Assembly (NCBI GenBank): GCA_963814745.1
Contig: CAWFEA010000012.1
Location: 62,001-126,000, forward strand
Source of the DNA: CAWBRT01 sp963814745
GTDB taxonomy: Bacteria; Acidobacteriota; Terriglobia; Terriglobales; Acidobacteriaceae
Direction: 5' to 3'
DNA: 64,000 nt
The notes under the pieces were generated by a model. It saw only the letters and a list, made by a program, of their open reading frames with translations, did no database searches and was not told the origin of the DNA. Shown piece after piece: positions 46,967 through 56,941 of this stretch; position 1 is the stretch's first letter, and each line of letters begins with the position of its first letter. A program made the translations under genes and the position numbers.

Positions 46967-47229
46967 CATGAGCACATTACAGCTCCTTAGACTCTGCCAG
47001 TCTCTTTTGCCACATATTTGCTTAACCACGCCGCGCAGTGGAAAATTCCGTTTTAGGTGTAGCGCGCAGGGAAAAATTTTGGCGGTCGCTCGCGGTTGGA
47101 GATTCGGGAATGCCGGCGAGGCGACCGCGAGGCTTTACGGTTTCCGTACACGCTTACGATATCTGGAATTCGTTGTTTATATTCCCGTAGTTTGTTAGGG
47201 TTCCCGTTGTAGCACTAAGATCACAGGGG
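46967..47229. other. rest of the divergent feoA / XRE-regulator spacer
   Basis: No gene. It probably holds the XRE regulator promoter. Confidence 0.45.
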
Positions 47230-48042
47230 GTGTTGTTGACCACGGCAGGGCAAAAGCTCCGGACGCTTCGTGAGCAGTTGGGGTTCACGATTCGGGAGGT
47301 GGAAGCGGCAAGTTCGCGGCTTGCGGCCAAACACCAGAATGACGATTACAGTGTTCCGTTGAGCAGGCTTTCCGATATCGAAACCAAGGGCGTCATTCCC
47401 AGCATCTTCCGGCTGTACTCGTTCAGCATTATTTACCGGCGCGACCTCCGTGAACTACTGTCCTGGTACGGCATTGACGTTAACCAGACAGCCGGAGACC
47501 TGTCGCTGAGCGAACCTCCGCGCTCGCACCTTTCGGAGGCGATGGCAAGCGCCACGGCCATCTATCTGCCGACTGAACTCGATCCCGGCTTCGATCCCCG
47601 GCGGACGACAAACATGGGCCGGATGATCCAGCGCTGGGGGTTCGTTCCGCTTTCGCACCTGGCCCATCTGCAGCCGGACCGCTTTGTCTACGGATATATC
47701 GGCAGCGAGGATCTCACCATGTATCCGCTGCTGCTGCCGGGGACTTTTGTGCAGGTCGACGAATCGCGCAACAAAGTGCAGGAGGGACCGTGGCGCTCCG
47801 AATATGAGCGGCCGATTTACTTTATCGAGACGCGCGAGGGGTTCGTGTGTTCGTGGTGCTCGGTGGTGGGCGATTCGCTGATTGTGCAGCCGCATCCCCT
47901 CTCGCCGGAGCATCCGCGTTCACTGAGGCAGCCGAACGAGGCAGAAATCCTGGGCCAAGTGGTTGGGATTGCTATGCGGCTCGATGACTGGTTTGCCGCC
48001 AGTTCCTCGCGTCCTCCAACGCGCGCAGGGCGAGAATCGTAG
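47230..48042 (+). CDS. XRE-type transcriptional regulator with S24/LexA-like C-terminal domain
   Basis: 270 aa, GTG start. N-terminal HTH (GQKLRTLREQLGFTIREVEAASSR...VPLSRLSDIETKGVIPS), then a C-terminal region with LTMYPLLLPGTFVQVDES, RPIYFIETREGFVCSWCSVVGDSLIVQPHP, like the cI/S24 fold without a visible Ser-Lys protease dyad. The 3' end overlaps the convergent next gene by 71 bp. Divergent from feoAB; target unknown. Confidence 0.75.
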   Translation: MLLTTAGQKLRTLREQLGFTIREVEAASSRLAAKHQNDDYSVPLSRLSDIETKGVIPSIFRLYSFSIIYRRDLRELLSWYGIDVNQTAGDLSLSEPPRSHLSEAMASATAIYLPTELDPGFDPRRTTNMGRMIQRWGFVPLSHLAHLQPDRFVYGYIGSEDLTMYPLLLPGTFVQVDESRNKVQEGPWRSEYERPIYFIETREGFVCSWCSVVGDSLIVQPHPLSPEHPRSLRQPNEAEILGQVVGIAMRLDDWFAASSSRPPTRAGRES

Positions 48043-48394
48043 CCTTGGCATGCTTGAGCGTGGCGGCGGGCGTCGCGGGCGGCGCAATCGATTGCAGGGG
48101 AACCGGTTTCTTGAGTAGAACTTTCGGCACCTCGAGCGCGACTTGCTGAGGATCTTCCAACTCGCGCATGAGTTGAGGCAGCGGCGCGCGCAGCACCTGC
48201 GCGAGCGCTTCCATGTGCGCCCGGCCCAAGGCTTCCGCGGCGGCGGCGGTTCCGTGGGTGTGCGCCAACCCCCAGTGCCGGTAATTGCCCTTATCATCGC
48301 GCAGGCTGGTGAGGTAGGCCAGACGGGGCAAGAGTCCCGTTATTGCGGACAATGTGCGCCGGGCGAAGTCTTCCGATGCACTGAGCAGTGCCAT
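47972..48394 (-). CDS. hypothetical helical protein
   Basis: 140 aa (FARRTLSAITGLLPRLAYLTSL; HTHGTAAAAEALGRAHMEALAQVL). No domain recognised; protein-like composition. Its end overlaps the 3' end of the XRE regulator gene. Confidence 0.5.
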   Translation of the reverse strand: MALLSASEDFARRTLSAITGLLPRLAYLTSLRDDKGNYRHWGLAHTHGTAAAAEALGRAHMEALAQVLRAPLPQLMRELEDPQQVALEVPKVLLKKPVPLQSIAPPATPAATLKHAKATILALRALEDARNWRQTSHRAA

Positions 48395-48606
48395 TCAATC
48401 TCCTCGGCCACGCCTGCCGGAGTCTGTGGCGTGCCTGACAAGAGTACATCGATCCGGGCAATTTTCGAAGTGAAAGGCGGCGTATGTTCCGGAAATAGAA
48501 CGAGAACTGGTTCCGCGAGCTCCAAGAAGGCGCCATGGGCTAAGTTCGATCTATCTTGTCCGTTTATCGCAACGCTCGGTGAGGTGCAGGGCATGCCGGA
48601 GCTTTC

Positions 48607-49143
48607 ATGATCGCGATTTTTCTGGTCATCGGGACGGTCGCCGCGCTGATCTTCGCTCTCTACATTGCGCGCCGTAACGTCCTGTCGAAGCAAAGCTACG
48701 AGGAACTGAGGCGGCAGCTTGTGCCCGTCGATCTGGCCGCGTTCCGCAACCTGGTTGACCCGAACCAAACCCTTTACCTGCGCGAAAAGCTCGCGCCGGC
48801 CGCATTCCGCGCGGTGCAGCGGCAGCGGGAGATCGCGGCCCTGGCTTATGTCAAGACGGTTGCGCGCAATGCGGCGCTCGTGATCGCCATGGCGGACCCG
48901 GCGAGAAACAGTCCCAATCCCGAGGTCGCCTCGACCGCGCAATCGGTGGTCGAACAGGCTTTGCAACTGCGCATTCGTGCGTTGTCATTGATGCTGAAGC
49001 TGTGGGCGGGAATCGCACTCCCGGGGCTGATTGTGGCGGGATCGCCGATCATCGACCGCTATCAAAGGGTTGCGTCCGGATTCGCGGATCTGGTTCATCT
49101 GAGCCGCCCGGCTGAAACGACGGACCCGTTACAAGGCTCCTAG
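48607..49143 (+). CDS. hypothetical membrane protein
   Basis: 178 aa with an N-terminal helix (IFLVIGTVAALIFALYIA) and a second near residue 128 (LMLKLWAGIALPGLIVAG), helical between (VDPNQTLYLREKLAPAAFRAVQRQREIAALAYV). Family not recognised. Confidence 0.6.
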   Translation: MIAIFLVIGTVAALIFALYIARRNVLSKQSYEELRRQLVPVDLAAFRNLVDPNQTLYLREKLAPAAFRAVQRQREIAALAYVKTVARNAALVIAMADPARNSPNPEVASTAQSVVEQALQLRIRALSLMLKLWAGIALPGLIVAGSPIIDRYQRVASGFADLVHLSRPAETTDPLQGS

Positions 49144-49188
49144 CGATTGTCCGGGAAAGTGCGGTGTGGGCCGGGGTCGCAACAGAAG

Positions 49189-50367
49189 TCACACGAAGCG
49201 ATTCTTGACAATTACTCCCAGGATAGCGGCGGCAAGGATCAGCCAGGCGGAGTTGACGTGCCAGCGGAACAGCAGCACCGCACCAACGAGCGCGATCAAC
49301 ACGGTCAGCCAATCCACCAGCGCGGCGGCTCCAAGCTGCCAGGTCACGACCGCCATCAGCGCCAGCGACGCAACGTTGATGCCGTCCAGAACCGCACCGG
49401 CGAAGGCGGAGCGACGCAGACGCGGGATTAACGGGGCGCTGGCCGCCACAAAAACAAAGGCGGGGAGGAATATCCCGGCGGTTGCGGCGAAGGCTCCGGC
49501 GGGACCATGGAGGATGTATCCGATAAACGTTGCGGTCGTAAAAACCGGTCCGGGCGTGATCTGGCCGACGGCAACCGCGTCGAGCAGTTGCTGCGCCGTG
49601 AGCCAGCCGCGCCGCTCGACGAATTCCGCCCGCAGAAAGGCGAGCAACACGTAGCCGCTGCCGAAGAGCACGGAGCCTATTTTTACGAATGTGGTGAAAA
49701 TGGCGCCGAGGCCGACGGCGGTGGCGACGGCCATACCGCTGGCCGCTTTCCCGCCAAGCGCGATCATTACCGCCGCCGATTTGCCCGGTGGCTGGGCGCG
49801 CGAAAGCAGGTTCTTGATCCCGGTCAGAGCGCCGCCCGCGATCAGCACAAACAGGGGATGCACAGGCACCAGTGCCAGGCAGGCGGCGATGGCCCCCACC
49901 AGCGCCAGCCAGCGGCTGCGAATGGCGGTGCGGGAAAAATTCCAGAGTGCCTGCAGAACCACCGCAATCACCACCGGTTTGACGCCGTAGAGCAGACCGG
50001 CAGCCGCAGGCAAGGAGCCGAAGCGAACGTAGATCCATGCCAGCAAGCCGACCGAGAGCGCTGCCGGCAGGATGAAACAGCTTCCGGCTACGATGAGCCC
50101 CGGCCAGCCCGCGCGACGATGGCCGATGTGGATCACCAGCTCGGTTGAACTGGGGCCGGGAATGAGATTCGCCGCGCCGACGCGGTCCAGGAACTCCGTT
50201 TCGGTCAGCCAATGGCGGCGCTGCACGATCTCCTGCTCCATCATGGCTATATGCGCGGCGGGGCCGCCGAAGGCAATCGTGCCGAGCTTCAGAAAAATGA
50301 GAGCTAACTCCTTCAGCCGTTGGCGTCGGGACGAAGCTTCTTGGTTGGTTGTTTCTTCCATCGTCAT
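49189..50367 (-). CDS. chrA: chromate transporter (fused two-domain)
   Basis: 392 aa, two homologous halves with about 10-12 membrane segments. CHR signatures: FGGPAAHIAMMEQEIVQRR...NLIPGPSSTELVIHIGHRRAGWPG in the first half and FGSGYVLLAFLRAEFVERRGWLTAQQLLDAVAVGQITPGPVFTTATFIGY in the second. Exports chromate or related oxyanions. Confidence 0.92.
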   Translation of the reverse strand: MTMEETTNQEASSRRQRLKELALIFLKLGTIAFGGPAAHIAMMEQEIVQRRHWLTETEFLDRVGAANLIPGPSSTELVIHIGHRRAGWPGLIVAGSCFILPAALSVGLLAWIYVRFGSLPAAAGLLYGVKPVVIAVVLQALWNFSRTAIRSRWLALVGAIAACLALVPVHPLFVLIAGGALTGIKNLLSRAQPPGKSAAVMIALGGKAASGMAVATAVGLGAIFTTFVKIGSVLFGSGYVLLAFLRAEFVERRGWLTAQQLLDAVAVGQITPGPVFTTATFIGYILHGPAGAFAATAGIFLPAFVFVAASAPLIPRLRRSAFAGAVLDGINVASLALMAVVTWQLGAAALVDWLTVLIALVGAVLLFRWHVNSAWLILAAAILGVIVKNRFV

Positions 50368-50713
50368 GCGCGCGCGGTCGATTATCTCACTCCGGAGATG
50401 GCATGGCCCGGTTCATGCGCAGATTCTCCAGAGATGGCACGCCCCGGCGTCACAGCTATAGGTCCCAAATCGGTTTGGGCGTTCATGGCGCAATTCAATG
50501 GTATGAAGAATTTCTTTTGGCGAGATCAATCTGGCTGGCACCACGGAAGCCATTGGCGCGGTATCGATTAGGAAAGCAGACGCAATTGGCGGCGAAGTAG
50601 GCGTGTTCCGCCCGTCATTAGCACTTTCGGGCGGGTGAGGTCGAGGCGCCGACCTGGCTGGTGAGCCGATACGCGACCTCGACGAAAAGTTTGCGAAGAG
50701 CTACCCTGTTGCA
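50368..50713. other. gene-free stretch upstream of the PAS kinase
   Basis: About 346 bp; no gene, terminator or clear promoter seen. Confidence 0.45.
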
Positions 50714-52490
50714 GTGAGGAATGGCAGGGGATCTCCCGGTTGGCTGGAATTTGCCGCCGGTCATAAATTCCAGATCTTTATGGCCGCTGGTTGGCTGGGC
50801 GTGTGCGCCGTCGGCCTGACCCTGATCGAGCACCTGGCGTGGCGTCCCGTGGGGTATCCAGGGTTCGTTTTTGAGCTTGTGGAAGCTGTTTGTTACGTCG
50901 TTGCCGCCTTGGCAGCAGCTTTGGTTTTATGGCTGGGCTCGGGAAGGCGCGCAGGGGAAATTGAGAGTACCCTGATGCGGCGTTTCGAAGATTCGCCTGC
51001 CGGGGTTTGCATCGTTAACCACCAGGGATGCGTGGTCGAGTGCAATCGCGCCTTCGCCGACTTCCTCGGTTACACGCAACGAGAGCTGTTGGGAATGCCC
51101 TACCGAAACCTGCTTCATCCCGATGAGCCAAAGGACCTTCCGCCGTGGCCTGCCGCCGAAAGCAGCAGCGGGAAACTTGCGTCGCGGATTCGGAAATTCA
51201 GCAGTAAGAGTGGAGACATCCGCTGGGGAAAGTCCTCGCTCTCCGCTCTTGGCGGGTCCCAAGTGGGCACCACCATGGCTGTTGTGCATGACGTGACCCT
51301 GGAGCAGGAAGCCCTGCGGTCTCTGGAGTCTAACCAAGAGGCGCTGCGGGAGTTGCTCAGCGAGGTGCAGCGCAACGAAGAGCAGGTCCTGCTGCTGGCG
51401 CGGGCGGTGGAAAGCACGAGCGACAGCATCGTCATTACCGATCTCAGCGGATCGATTGAATACGTCAACCCGCACTTTGAAAAACTGACCGGTTACACGC
51501 GAGCGGAAGCGTATGGCAAAAATCCGAGAATCCTTCAGTCCGGCCGACAGCCGAGAGAATTCTATGTCGAGCTTCTGGCGAACCCTGACATCCGGAGGCG
51601 TCTGGAACGGCCGCTTCATTAACCGGCGCAAGGACGGCACCCTGTATACGGAAGAGGCCACGATCGCTCCGGTTCACGATGCCCATGGAATGCCTCAGAA
51701 GTATGTCGCGATAAAAAGAGACGTAACCCGTCTGGAGGAACTTGAGAGCCAACTGCGGCAGGCGCAAAAGATGGAAGCGGTCGGCCAACTGGCAGGGGGC
51801 ATCGCTCACGACCTGAACAATGTGCTGCAAGTGGTGGCGCTCGCCTCGCACCTCGCGCTGATCAGCGACGACCTGAAGTTTAAGAACGAAAGAATTAAAG
51901 AGTTGAGCAGCGCGGCCGAAAAGGGAGCGGGAGTCATCCGGCAGCTTCTCGCCTTCAGCCGGCGGCAACTGATGCGGCCGGAAGTGTTGAACCTGAACGA
52001 CGTGATTGGCGAAGCGGCGAAGCTGCTGAACCATCTGCTCCGGGGTAACATCAGGCTGCGCCTTAAGCTTGACCCCGATCTCGGCCGAGTCGAGGCTGAC
52101 CCGGTTCAGATTACGCAGGTGATCATGAACCTGGCACTGAATTCGCGCGACGCGATGCCCGATGGCGGCCTGCTTGAGATCTCCACGGAGAACTACGAGG
52201 TGACAGCGGAGCGTGAATCAGTCGGCCAAACTGCTTCCGGCAGCTATGTTCGCATGATCGTCCGCGATACCGGAACCGGGATGGACGAGGCGACGAAAAG
52301 TCATATTTTCGAGCCTTTCTTCACTACCAAGGAGATGGGTAAGGGAACGGGGCTGGGCCTCTCGACGGTCTACGGCATCGTTATCCAGAGCGGCGGATTC
52401 ATCAAGTTCGAGAGTACGGTTGGCGTGGGTACCGCTTTTTTCATCAGCTTTCCGCGCACCCAAACGGCCCTCGCCGACTCGCCAGAGTAG
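50714..52490 (+). CDS. PAS-domain sensor histidine kinase (one frameshift)
   Basis: GTG start. Two N-terminal membrane helices, a PAS domain (FEDSPAGVCIVNHQGCVVECNRAFADFLGY), a second PAS (LARAVESTSDSIVITDLSGSIEYVNPHFEKLTGYT), HisKA with His in AGGIAHDLNNVLQVV, then HATPase (NLALNSRDAMPDGG; DTGTGMDEATKSHIFEPFFTTKEMGKGTGLGLSTVYG). The frame breaks near 51581; removing one A joins ELLA to TLTSGGVWNG. No response regulator adjacent; it lies just upstream of the bufferin operon. Confidence 0.85.
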
Positions 52491-52625
52491 GCCGCTTCAT
52501 CGTTATTTTTTCGATCCCTTAACAACGTGTTGCGCTCTCTTCAATAGCTCGGTCGGGCTGCTCTGCGCGTCGCTCCTACCACCTAGATGGTGCCATCCGT
52601 TGCGGCGACGCTTCCGTACTTTAAC

Positions 52626-52640
52626 TGAAAATGATTTTCA
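52626..52640. promoter_or_regulatory. Fur-like 7-1-7 box upstream of the bufferin operon
   Basis: TGAAAAT-G-ATTTTCA, the same perfect palindrome as at feoA, 105 bp before the precursor start. Confidence 0.7.
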
Positions 52641-52745
52641 AAACGAGAGTGGGTACAGCCCTCCCGGTATTGGGAACCCGCATCCTTGATAGGCAGTTCG
52701 GTCGAAGAAGACCGAAGCACAGCCAACACAACCAGGAGAATTTTG

Positions 52746-53036
52746 ATGACGAAATCGATGAAGACCCTTGTTCTTACCGCTGCGATTTCCGGCCTTCTCG
52801 GCGGAGCCAGCGCGGCCACCACGAACTCAACCCAGACGTCTCCCCAGAAGAGCTTAGGCTCTACCAATTTGAAGCTGAATCAGACCGCCGCCAGCGATAA
52901 GCATAGTTGTAAAGGCCAGAACAGTTGTAAGGGCCAGGGCGGGTGCTCGGGCGGTGACAACGGCTGCAGGGGCAAGAACTCCTGCAAAGGCAAGGGCGGC
53001 TGTAACACCCAACGTTCGATGATGATGTTGTCCTAG
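52746..53036 (+). CDS. bufferin-type Cys-rich RiPP precursor (BufA2-like)
   Basis: 96 aa from ATG 52746 (AGGAG upstream). Signal peptide (MKTLVLTAAISGLLGGASA), Thr/Ser/Asn linker, then a C-terminal core with six Cys spaced as HSCKGQNSCKGQGGC and NGCRGKNSCKGKGGC, a doubled CKGxNSCKGxGGC unit. This pattern is typical of periplasmic metallophore peptides modified by MNIO (DUF692) enzymes, which convert Cys to oxazolone/thioamide or thiooxazole groups that bind Cu(I) or other metals. The DUF692 and DUF2063 genes follow. Confidence 0.85.
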   Translation: MTKSMKTLVLTAAISGLLGGASAATTNSTQTSPQKSLGSTNLKLNQTAASDKHSCKGQNSCKGQGGCSGGDNGCRGKNSCKGKGGCNTQRSMMMLS

Positions 53037-53248
53037 GCGCAAGGCAAGAGGGGCCGATGCGTTCTTGCCCGCGGTCGCTCGCCGCAGCCGGCTCGTCGCT
53101 TTCCGCATCTAAGAATCATGCCTCGGGCAAGGTGTCTCCGGAATCCCACTATGTTTCAGGGCGTCCCGTCCGGAGTGGCTCCGAAGCCGAGTGCGGCAAG
53201 ACTACTCCAGCAGCATTGCACCACAAAGTCATTTCAGGAGGGTGGCGA

Positions 53249-54139
53249 ATGCCGGCAAACCGCTTTAACGGACACACCAACTACGACATTGGGATTGGGC
53301 TCCGGATTCCGCATTACCAGCACATTCTTACGCGCAAGCCTGTCGTCAACTGGTTCGAGATTATTTCCGAAAACTACATGATCGATGGCGGCCATCCGCT
53401 GGCCGTTCTCGACCGCGTCCTTGAACAGTACCGGGTTGTGCAGCATGGCGTCTCGATGTACTTCGGATCGGCGTGCCCGCTGAATCGCGAACACCTCAAG
53501 CGGCTGAAAGCGCTGGTCCGCAGAACCAAGACTCCTTGGCTGACCGACCATCTGTGCTGGGGAAGCGTCAACGGACGCTACACGCACGACCTGCTGCCCA
53601 TGCCCTATACGTGGGAAGCGGTGAAATCGACGGCCAGGAAGGTCCGGCAGGTGCAGGATTTCGTCGAGATTCCGGTCGCGGTTGAAAACGTCAGCAGCTA
53701 TGCCGAGTTCCGCGATTCGGAAATGTCGGAATGGGAGTTCCTGTCGGAGGTGGTGGAGCGCGCCGACTGCGGCATCTTGCTGGACGTAAATAATATCTAC
53801 GTCTCTTCCTTCAATCACGGCTTTGATCCGCACGAATATGTCGAAAATGTGCCCGCCGATCGGGTCGCGCAGATTCACATCGCGGGCCACTCGCGATATC
53901 GGAAGTACATACTGGATACCCATGACCACGCGGTAATCGATCCGGTGTGGGATTTGTACGCCGCTGCCATCAGGCGATGCGGCCCGACCGCGACCCTGCT
54001 GGAGTGGGACGACAAAATCCCTTCGTTCGACGAAGTTCACGCCGAGGCCCTGAAGGCGAACCGGTATCTGCAACAGTTCGCGGCGGAAGGCAGCCATCGC
54101 ATGATCACGGAGGCGCACCTGCATGAACTCACTGCTTGA
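53249..54139 (+). CDS. MNIO (DUF692) RiPP-modifying enzyme, BufB-like
   Basis: 296 aa from ATG 53249 (CAGGAGG upstream). Metal-site motifs: WFEIISENYM, VQHGVSMYFGS, PWLTDHLCWG, VAVENVSSYA, GILLDVNNIYV, QIHIAGHS and DTHDHAVID, giving the His/Asp/Glu set that binds two or three irons. It would oxidise Cys of the precursor. A 212-bp spacer separates it from the precursor, probably untranslated. Overlaps bufC by 17 bp. Confidence 0.93.
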   Translation: MPANRFNGHTNYDIGIGLRIPHYQHILTRKPVVNWFEIISENYMIDGGHPLAVLDRVLEQYRVVQHGVSMYFGSACPLNREHLKRLKALVRRTKTPWLTDHLCWGSVNGRYTHDLLPMPYTWEAVKSTARKVRQVQDFVEIPVAVENVSSYAEFRDSEMSEWEFLSEVVERADCGILLDVNNIYVSSFNHGFDPHEYVENVPADRVAQIHIAGHSRYRKYILDTHDHAVIDPVWDLYAAAIRRCGPTATLLEWDDKIPSFDEVHAEALKANRYLQQFAAEGSHRMITEAHLHELTA

Positions 54140-55036
54140 GTTGCAGCGAAGGATGGCCAAAGCCGTCATGCAGCCGTTAACGGCGAACGACGGCATGCAG
54201 CGCAACACCGGCGACGGCCGGTCGATGGCAGCCGAGGCTTCCGGTTTTATCCAGCCCAATAGCCGGCTCACCAGCTTCGAGCGGCTGGAGATCTACAACC
54301 GGCAATACTGGTTCCGGATACTGGATTCGCTGGCGGAAGATTTTCCGGGACTGCGCGCCGTGATTGGAGAAAAGCGCTTCTACAGGATGGCGCGAAGATA
54401 CTTGACGGACTGCCCATCGCAATCGTTCACCATGCGCAATCTCGGTTCGCAATTGTTGGCATGGCTTGATGCGCATGCGGAGTTTACCGAGCCTCACCGC
54501 GAGTTAGCGCTCGACATGGCGCGGCTCGAATGGGCTCACATCGAGGCCTTCGACTCCGCGGAGCGGCCTCCGCTGACGCCGGCCCAGATTGCGGAGCTGA
54601 ACGGCGAGGCGAAGTTACTGCTTCAGCCTTATATTCGCCTGCTCCGGCTCCACTATGCGGTGGACGACATTCTGCTGGCGCGGAAAGATTCAACCCGCGA
54701 CATCGCCGCCCTCGACGGCAGGTCGCGGACGAACTGGCTGAAGCGCTTCGGCGGGCTGGAAGAGATTTCGCTCGCGGTTCATCGCGCGGAGTTCAGCGTC
54801 CACTACCGGCGGTTGGAGCGGGCGAGTTCGCCGTCCTGGCCGCGTTGCAGCGCGGGCTCTCGATCGGCGACGCCATCGAGAGTGCGCTCGCCGAACAGGC
54901 CGCCGAAGGCGAAGATTGCGCGACCAAGGTACAGGAGTGGTTTGGAATGTGGGGTAAGCTCGGCTGGTTCTCCCCGCAAAGCGCATCGCGACCGCGTAGC
55001 GCGAGCCGGTCCAGCTTCGATAAGAGGGTAAGATGA
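54123..55036 (+). CDS. DUF2063 partner protein, BufC-like (one frameshift)
   Basis: Starts MNSLLELQRRMAKAVMQPL; DUF2063 pattern SRLTSFERLEIYNRQYWFRILDSLAEDFPGLRAVIGEKRFYRMARRYL. These partners deliver the precursor to the MNIO enzyme. The frame shifts near 54818 (a G missing from a GGG run) and continues in the next frame to WFGMWGKLGWFSPQ and a stop at 55036. No DoxX-type bufD is found downstream. Confidence 0.88.
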
Positions 55037-55445
55037 GTACGACTTACGAGCATGGAGTAATTAGCGCGCCACGCCGGGCGTAGCTTTGCTGGGACCCTGT
55101 CCTAAAAGCTTCACAGAAGTAAAAGGCCCGCTAGCAGGTGTTTGGACAGAAGTAGGTTATTGCATAGGTGGCAAGGAAGCAGTCTTGGAAAGAGCTGAGA
55201 CTTAAGCAACAAACTCACAACGCTAATTACCACCAGTTTGCCTAATAAACATTTCTTATCCATCCTATAACTACAATTTCATAACCATCCTTTATCTCCC
55301 TCATAACTGTAATTTGTGAAAGGTTTTTCGATGCATGCCAACGGAACAATGCGTTGGACGCATTGCGAAGCACTGGCTACTCTGGAGTCGCCGGGTTGAA
55401 AAACCAGAGTCTAACTACAGCCATTTACAAGTGAGAAAGCAGGTC
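55037..55445. promoter_or_regulatory. AT-rich upstream region of the porin with paired direct repeats
   Basis: No gene. ATAACTACAATTTC (55267) and ATAACTGTAATTTG (55303) are direct repeats 36 bp apart, with CATAACCATCC between; possible operator pair. Confidence 0.4.
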
Positions 55446-56810
55446 ATGGACATGTTCAGATCAGGCCCAGCGATAACGTTATATATGTTTCTTTTGTGCT
55501 GTCCCTTGCTTGCGGCCCAGTCCGCTTCGCCAACGTCCCCCGCGGATATCAACCAGCGTATCGCCGACTTGGAGCGGCAATTACAACAGTTGAAGGCGGA
55601 AGTGGCTGGAAAAACAGAGGCTCCGGCGGCCGCTCCTGCCGCGTCGTCGAACGCGGTTGCCCCCGCTGAAAGCGCTCCTGCCGCGCCCGCCGGCCCCCTG
55701 GATGGCATCGCCAGTGTACTGAAGGGCGCCACCGTCAACGGATTGGTGGACGGCTACTATGGATTCGACTTCAATACTCCGGGGAACCGGACCGCAGGCT
55801 TGCGCCTCTTCGACAATGAGACTAATCAATTCGCGCTCAACCTTATTGAAATAGGCTTGGATAAGGCACCCGACGCGACCAGCGCAACCAGCCGGCTTGG
55901 ATATGACTTCACGCTTGGTTTTGGCAATGCGATGAATGTTGTAAATGGTAGCGATCCCGGCGGGCTCGGCTTCGCGCAGTATCTGAAGTCTGCTTACGTT
56001 TCCTACTTGGCTCCGGTTGGCAAGGGACTGACGCTGACCTTCGGTAAGTTCGTGACCCCGGCCGGCGCCGAAGTGATCGAGAGCAATAAGAATTGGAACT
56101 ACTCGCGGAGTTTGTTATTTAACTATGCGGTTCCGTTCTATCACTTCGGCCTCAGCGCCGCTTACACGTTCAGCGATAAGTACACGCTGACCGGGTATGT
56201 GGTCAATGGATGGAACAATCTTGTTGACAACTATAGCAGCGGTAAGACCGGGGGCTTGAGCTTTGCCTGGACTCCGAATAAGAAGACATCTCTAACCGAG
56301 ACTTGGCTGGGCGGCCCGGGAGCAACACCTGCGGATGGCGGCAGTTGGCGCAACCTGAGCGATACGGTGCTTACCTACACGCCAAATAGCAAACTCTCTC
56401 TGATGGCGAATGCCGACTATGGCCGCGTCGAGAAGCCTATCGGCTTTATCAGGCCGGTCGATTGGTTTGGCATTGCTGGATATGCGAAGTATCAATTCAA
56501 TCCGCTGTGGGCGGTGGCGGGCCGCTATGAGTACTACAACGACCACGACGGATTTACTACCAGCGGATTTCAGATAGTACCGACGATTAGCGGGCTGACT
56601 TACCCGGCTGTGTCTTTGCGCCAACATATCAGCGAAGTTACCGGCACGGTGGAGAGGAAGTTTGCCCAGCACCTGATCACGCGGGCTGAGTATCGCTTCG
56701 ACGACTCGAACAATTCTCATGCCTTTGTCAAGAACTCATCATCGTTTGCCAGCACGCAATCGACGGTGGCGGCCGGGCTGATCTTCGTGCTGGAGCCGGA
56801 TGCAAAGTAA
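55446..56810 (+). CDS. outer-membrane beta-barrel porin
   Basis: 454 aa. Signal peptide (ITLYMFLLCCPLLAAQ), coiled coil (INQRIADLERQLQQLKAEV), Ala/Pro linker, then a beta-barrel of alternating Tyr/Gly strands (GLVDGYYGFDFNT; LTFGKFVTPAGAEVIE; WAVAGRYEYYND) ending in AAGLIFVLEPDAK. Carbohydrate or small-solute porin family of DUF1597/BBP2 type. Confidence 0.78.
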   Translation: MDMFRSGPAITLYMFLLCCPLLAAQSASPTSPADINQRIADLERQLQQLKAEVAGKTEAPAAAPAASSNAVAPAESAPAAPAGPLDGIASVLKGATVNGLVDGYYGFDFNTPGNRTAGLRLFDNETNQFALNLIEIGLDKAPDATSATSRLGYDFTLGFGNAMNVVNGSDPGGLGFAQYLKSAYVSYLAPVGKGLTLTFGKFVTPAGAEVIESNKNWNYSRSLLFNYAVPFYHFGLSAAYTFSDKYTLTGYVVNGWNNLVDNYSSGKTGGLSFAWTPNKKTSLTETWLGGPGATPADGGSWRNLSDTVLTYTPNSKLSLMANADYGRVEKPIGFIRPVDWFGIAGYAKYQFNPLWAVAGRYEYYNDHDGFTTSGFQIVPTISGLTYPAVSLRQHISEVTGTVERKFAQHLITRAEYRFDDSNNSHAFVKNSSSFASTQSTVAAGLIFVLEPDAK

Positions 56811-56941
56811 GCGTCGTGCGGCGGCGTTGGGTAGCGCGCCGCCTAGACAAGGATTGGCGATAGCGGGGCAGCGCTTCAGGCTATCGCAACTCCGAACCCA
56901 GTAGGGTCGGGGAAAATATATTCCAACAAGGAGAATGAAAC

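Noticed and set aside
53057..53248. In-frame extension upstream of the MNIO enzyme
   Set aside because: The residues are Ser/Arg-rich and unlike DUF692; a good Shine-Dalgarno precedes the ATG at 53249.
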